Assembly (NCBI GenBank): GCA_019914995.1 | Contig: CM034136.1 | Location: 1,813,270-1,877,269 of the forward strand | Length of the DNA: 64,000 nucleotides | Source: Acanthochlamys bracteata | Lineage: Eukaryota; Streptophyta; Magnoliopsida; Pandanales; Velloziaceae | Reading direction: 5' to 3' | Part shown: one piece after another, positions 60,801-64,000 of the stretch | How the letters are laid out: every line of letters begins with the position of its first letter | How positions within the stretch are numbered: position 1 is the first letter of the stretch | Notes under the pieces: generated by a model | Database searches by the model: none | What the model was told of the DNA's origin: nothing | What the model saw: the letters and a program-made list of their open reading frames with translations, nothing else | Program-made: the position numbers and the translations under genes

Positions 60801-61883
60801 TAAACCCTACCTTCCAAAGTATAGTTTCTTGATAGTATAAGCACTAAGCAATCCAACCTGCAAAACATAAAGCAAAAAAGTAATGTTCTATAATTAACAC
60901 AAATCACAGGAGGAACTTGCTACCAAACTATTGGATCGTACGAAAGCCCCAAGTAATGTGCTGCTGAGAAATAATTTGATGAAATTCCCAACGAAAACCA
61001 AGACACTTAAACCATCAAGATGATTAAGGTCAAAGGTTTGGATGGCATTGAAGAGCACAACAGATGTGGCATCATTCACGACACCTTCACCAAAGACAAG
61101 GCTATAAAGTAACGGTGTCTCATCCTGACTGAGAACCTGTTTCAAAAAAATAACATCAAACTTGGGTTAGATAATCTTATAAGCAGGTTAAAACAAAATT
61201 AGGTAAGGTTCTAAACCTGCAATGTACAAACAGAATCTGTTGCAGAAAATATAGCCCCAATCGCTGCAAACAAAGCAATTACTCATCACAAACTTATAGA
61301 ATGAAGACAACGGTAACACTAAGCTGTGGAAATATAAACCTCGAGCAGAGGAAGAAATCAGAATTGACCATGGAGGCATAAAATTTACCAAGAAAATCAT
61401 CCAAATCCAAATCTGCAATGTTCATTCTCCGGAAAATCAATATGGCACCTGGGTTAAATTTAGAAAAAAAAAACAGAAAATAGTAAATATAGGTAAAACA
61501 AACCATAATGACCCCACTACAAAGAATGAATTAACTAGTCATCGTCGAATTATATGCTTTAAAGGCATTAAGCACTTATTAAGAAACTAGATGGAAGATC
61601 CTTCTATTCCTGGACCAGCAAAGTTTAAAAGTCGAATATTTATAACTTACAATGCAATCTAGAGGGTTAAAAGGATACTTGCTATCTGGGTAGCAATATT
61701 TATAGAGTATGTTTGGTGCCTTAGGTAACAGCTTCAGACTCAAATTTATGCACAAGATCTACAGACGAAAATAGTTTGAGCTCACCTAGTGAGACTATGA
61801 TAAATGAGATCAATGTCCCAACAGCTCCAAATAGTATGATAGTCATAAAGTTCCGGAAAAATTGTTTCTTCTTTACCTGAAAT
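57891..61883 (-). CDS. Vacuolar Na+(K+)/H+ antiporter, class I NHX (5' exons outside window)
   Basis: Twelve exons with GT/AG borders join in frame: 61786-61883, 61389-61448, 61217-61263, 60942-61136, 60811-60857, 60315-60381, 60086-60186, 59860-59961, 59105-59243, 58967-59029, 58404-58487 and 57891-58241. They encode about 450 residues from FQVKKKQFFRNFMTIILFGA to the stop. Landmarks are ATDSVCTLQ, FGEGVVNDATSVV, RHSTDREVALMILMAYLSYM, FVGMDALDIEKW-like LYVGMDALDIEKW, IIWWAGLMRGAVSVALAYNQ, and the C-terminal VHYYWRKFDDSFMRPVFGGR and FAPYVPGSPTEQ. These are hallmarks of tonoplast NHX1-4 exchangers, which load Na+ or K+ into the vacuole for salt tolerance and pH control. The first roughly 90 residues, including the amiloride-binding segment, are not found and should lie beyond 64000. 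The first border could be 61876 instead of 61883. All visible exons are intact. Confidence 0.93.
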
Positions 61884-62334
61884 CTGATGCACAAAAAAAG
61901 CTCTCAAGATTTTAGAAAAAATGAAAACGCTAGAGCATAATAACGCTTCTAGAAAATTACTGGAATGCTTTTGCAAGTGAAGTTTACGATTTACTAGAGC
62001 TATCTCCAAAATACAAGAAGCAAGTACACCAGACATGCACGGTAGCATTTAAATGCACTTCACACAAACAGTTAGGGATGGTGCATAGTGATATAGGATC
62101 AATCATGCCATAACTGAAACAGAAACATATTCCAAGCACTTGCATGCCCAGATTAGTATTACCTTTGCTGTATCAATGAACACTTCTATGAGCCTGAATT
62201 ACATCTATATTAGCATACATTGCAAGTTTCATTTTGCTGGATCAGAAACAATGCCAATACAAATACAAGTATGTCTAGTTGCTCTTAGCTGATGAATTCG
62301 ATGAGATTCACAAACCTTGGTCCAACAGTAAGAA

Positions 62335-63263
62335 CAGGGGCAGACCCAGAACAGGGCAAAGTTATAAGAAATCACGACAAAATATAGACACTCTGATTTA
62401 ATACATGATATAATGTTTATATTAACTTTTAAAGTCTAATATGCATCACACTCATGTACAACTAGATGAACAATATGATACAATAGAACAATTTCTGGTT
62501 CTACTAGAATAATTTATACTTCAACATAAAATAGATCACAAATGAATCACCACAGTCATGCTAGAATGCAAAGTGGGACTAAAGTATTGTTATAACTTCT
62601 AAGCATACAAAAACACTTTCTTATCACCATTTGTTTGCAATATCATTAATATAAGGTTCAAAAGTTCTTCCTCTAAATAATTGAAAAGTAGAGATACTGA
62701 AAACTCAGTGTAAGAATAAAACAATGTGTAATTATGTTATTGCTATATGGTTTAATTGAAATTATAGAATTTATCTTGCAACAAATTTAAAAGAACTGCT
62801 AATTAATAATCACAAAAATTCTCAAAACTAAATGTCTTCAGTCAAGTTCATTTGTTGTAAAATAGATAAAACTGTTTCCTATTTTCGATTGAAAAAGAAG
62901 ATAATCTAATTGTATTAATATTGGAAAAGACATGATATATGTATGTTAAAATAAAATTACAAATGTATTTCACCCAATAAAGAAAAACAAATTATTTTGT
63001 CTTACAAAAAATTAAGTACATATAAGGACAACAAAGTATTTAAAGGCAGGAAAAAGGAAGAGAAAAAGATTGGAGCAAAGACTTGAACATGTCACCTCTA
63101 GCTGACCCACTCTTATCCCATCTACTAGGCTACTGATATTTCATTTATTGATTGGGAGACATATAATATACATGGAATTTCTAGGCGGGGCAGTAGCATT
63201 AACCTATAAGGAAATGCTACTGAGTAGGGGGGCAAGATGACTTCCCCCCTCAGTCTGCCTATG
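62335..63263. mobile_element. hAT-like non-autonomous element in an NHX intron
   Basis: The left end CAGGGGCAGACCCAG and the right end CTCAGTCTGCCTATG are imperfect inverted repeats typical of hAT termini. They are flanked by an exact 8-bp duplication AGTAAGAA at 62327-62334 and 63264-63271. The 929-bp interior has no transposase. It lies upstream of the first visible NHX exon on the minus strand and so in an NHX intron, if the missing exons lie to the right. An internal stretch at about 63075-63135 resembles Pol III A and B boxes on the minus strand. Confidence 0.82.
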
Positions 63264-63617
63264 AGTAAGAACTTGAAAGATGATCAGGTAACAGGCAACT
63301 AGCCTGTGCTTTTGTAAAAATTTACTGCCAAGATCTCACTACCCAAAAATCACTTCTTAGAAAGTCACTTCCTGTGAAAAGAACACACCTTTCTGGCCAA
63401 GTCCAAATGTTAATGGTCTTTGCATAATCGTCTTTTTGAAGCTTTAAAATAGATAGCTGCAAAATAAATAAAGTTTTACTTGCAGTAGCATGAAGATTGT
63501 CCACGATGCCTTAAGAAACTTAGCACGGTTGACATATCCAACATAAAGTAACACCAAAGACTACCTCTTTAACCATTAATCATCACAAGTTGCAGAAGAA
63601 TGTGATTTCTATATTTT

Positions 63618-63882
63618 GGGCATGTTTACCTACTGTTAAACTCACTTTTTGAATGTGAGTTTGGATTTGAAATTGAGGTTGATAAAAAATGAGTTTTGTG
63701 TTTACCTTTTATTAAAAGTGAGTTTGGAAGTAAAATTTTTAGTTTAAATTTTGACATATGAAAGTTAAGTTTTTGACTGAAAAATTGAGTTTTGTTTTTG
63801 GTGTTTACTTTGTTTCAAAAGTGAGTTAAAAGTGAATTTTTTTGTGGAAAAAATTGAGTTTATATGGTAGGTAAATATGCCC
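63618..63882. repeat. MITE with GGGCATGTTTACCTAC ends
   Basis: The ends GGGCATGTTTACCTAC and GGTAGGTAAATATGCCC are inverted copies with one or two mismatches. The interior repeats AAAGTGAGTTTGGA-type words and is itself partly palindromic. It lies in the presumed NHX intron. The target duplication is unclear because the flanks are T-rich. Confidence 0.65.
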
Positions 63883-64000
63883 TTAGAGTTGGTCCCAGAT
63901 CTTGCTCATATACTATCCATTACAAGCGAAAAGGCTTCAAAATTATTCACGTCCTTAAAAATCACTACTACATAGTAGATAGTGTTCCTTGCTGGGCCAC

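Noticed and set aside
63322-63504. Minus-strand 60-aa frame as a possible NHX 5' exon
   Set aside because: Its sequence does not resemble the NHX N-terminus, and none of the expected segments (such as the amiloride-binding region) can be found between 61890 and 64000.

Overview
The window is AT-rich nuclear DNA from a flowering plant, most likely a eudicot. It holds multi-exon GT/AG genes of plant families (CCT6, a vacuolar NHX exchanger, a PLS-class PPR relic, an EDGP/7S-globulin-like protein, an FCP1-type phosphatase) set in dense transposon debris. There is no organelle or bacterial signature, rRNA, CRISPR array or convincing tRNA gene. Splice sites and families were read by eye; no database search was run.

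Layout. 1-6.2 kb: AT-rich intergenic DNA with small terminal-inverted-repeat elements and a decayed minus-strand gene relic (4.5-5.25 kb). 6.2-13.7 kb: a complete 14-exon minus-strand gene for the zeta subunit of the cytosolic chaperonin TRiC/CCT (CCT6, 535 aa). 16.6-17.2 kb: a MULE-type miniature element with an exact 10-bp target duplication. 17.9-20.6 kb: a broken pentatricopeptide-repeat gene on the minus strand. 21.25-22.68 kb: an intact single-exon gene for an FCP1/CPL4-like phosphatase that lacks a BRCT domain and carries three degenerate C-terminal repeats. 23-31 kb: fold-back and hAT-like elements, a truncated UBL5 copy and a 1.5-kb long inverted repeat. 32.05-36.4 kb: a CACTA-like element that has captured part of a chloroplast K+ efflux antiporter gene (KEA1/KEA2 type). 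40.9-43.1 kb: Ty1/copia debris. 44.1-45.6 kb: a two-exon minus-strand gene for an aspartic-protease-fold inhibitor-like protein. 46.3-49.2 kb: a gag-protease-only Ty3/gypsy relic with a MITE in its 5' LTR. 49.23-55.06 kb: a nearly intact Mutator-like element with 0.7-0.84-kb terminal inverted repeats and a FAR1/FRS-type transposase carrying one in-frame stop. 57.9-61.9 kb and beyond the right edge: the minus-strand class I vacuolar Na+(K+)/H+ antiporter NHX, with a hAT-like element (exact 8-bp target duplication) in an upstream intron.

The host genes are unrelated housekeeping or transport genes and do not form a pathway or cluster. The most unusual material is the KEA-capturing CACTA element with its 25-bp junction duplication, the repeat-bearing FCP1-like gene, the MULE with asymmetric inverted repeats, and several hairpin-forming loci that could feed small-RNA pathways.
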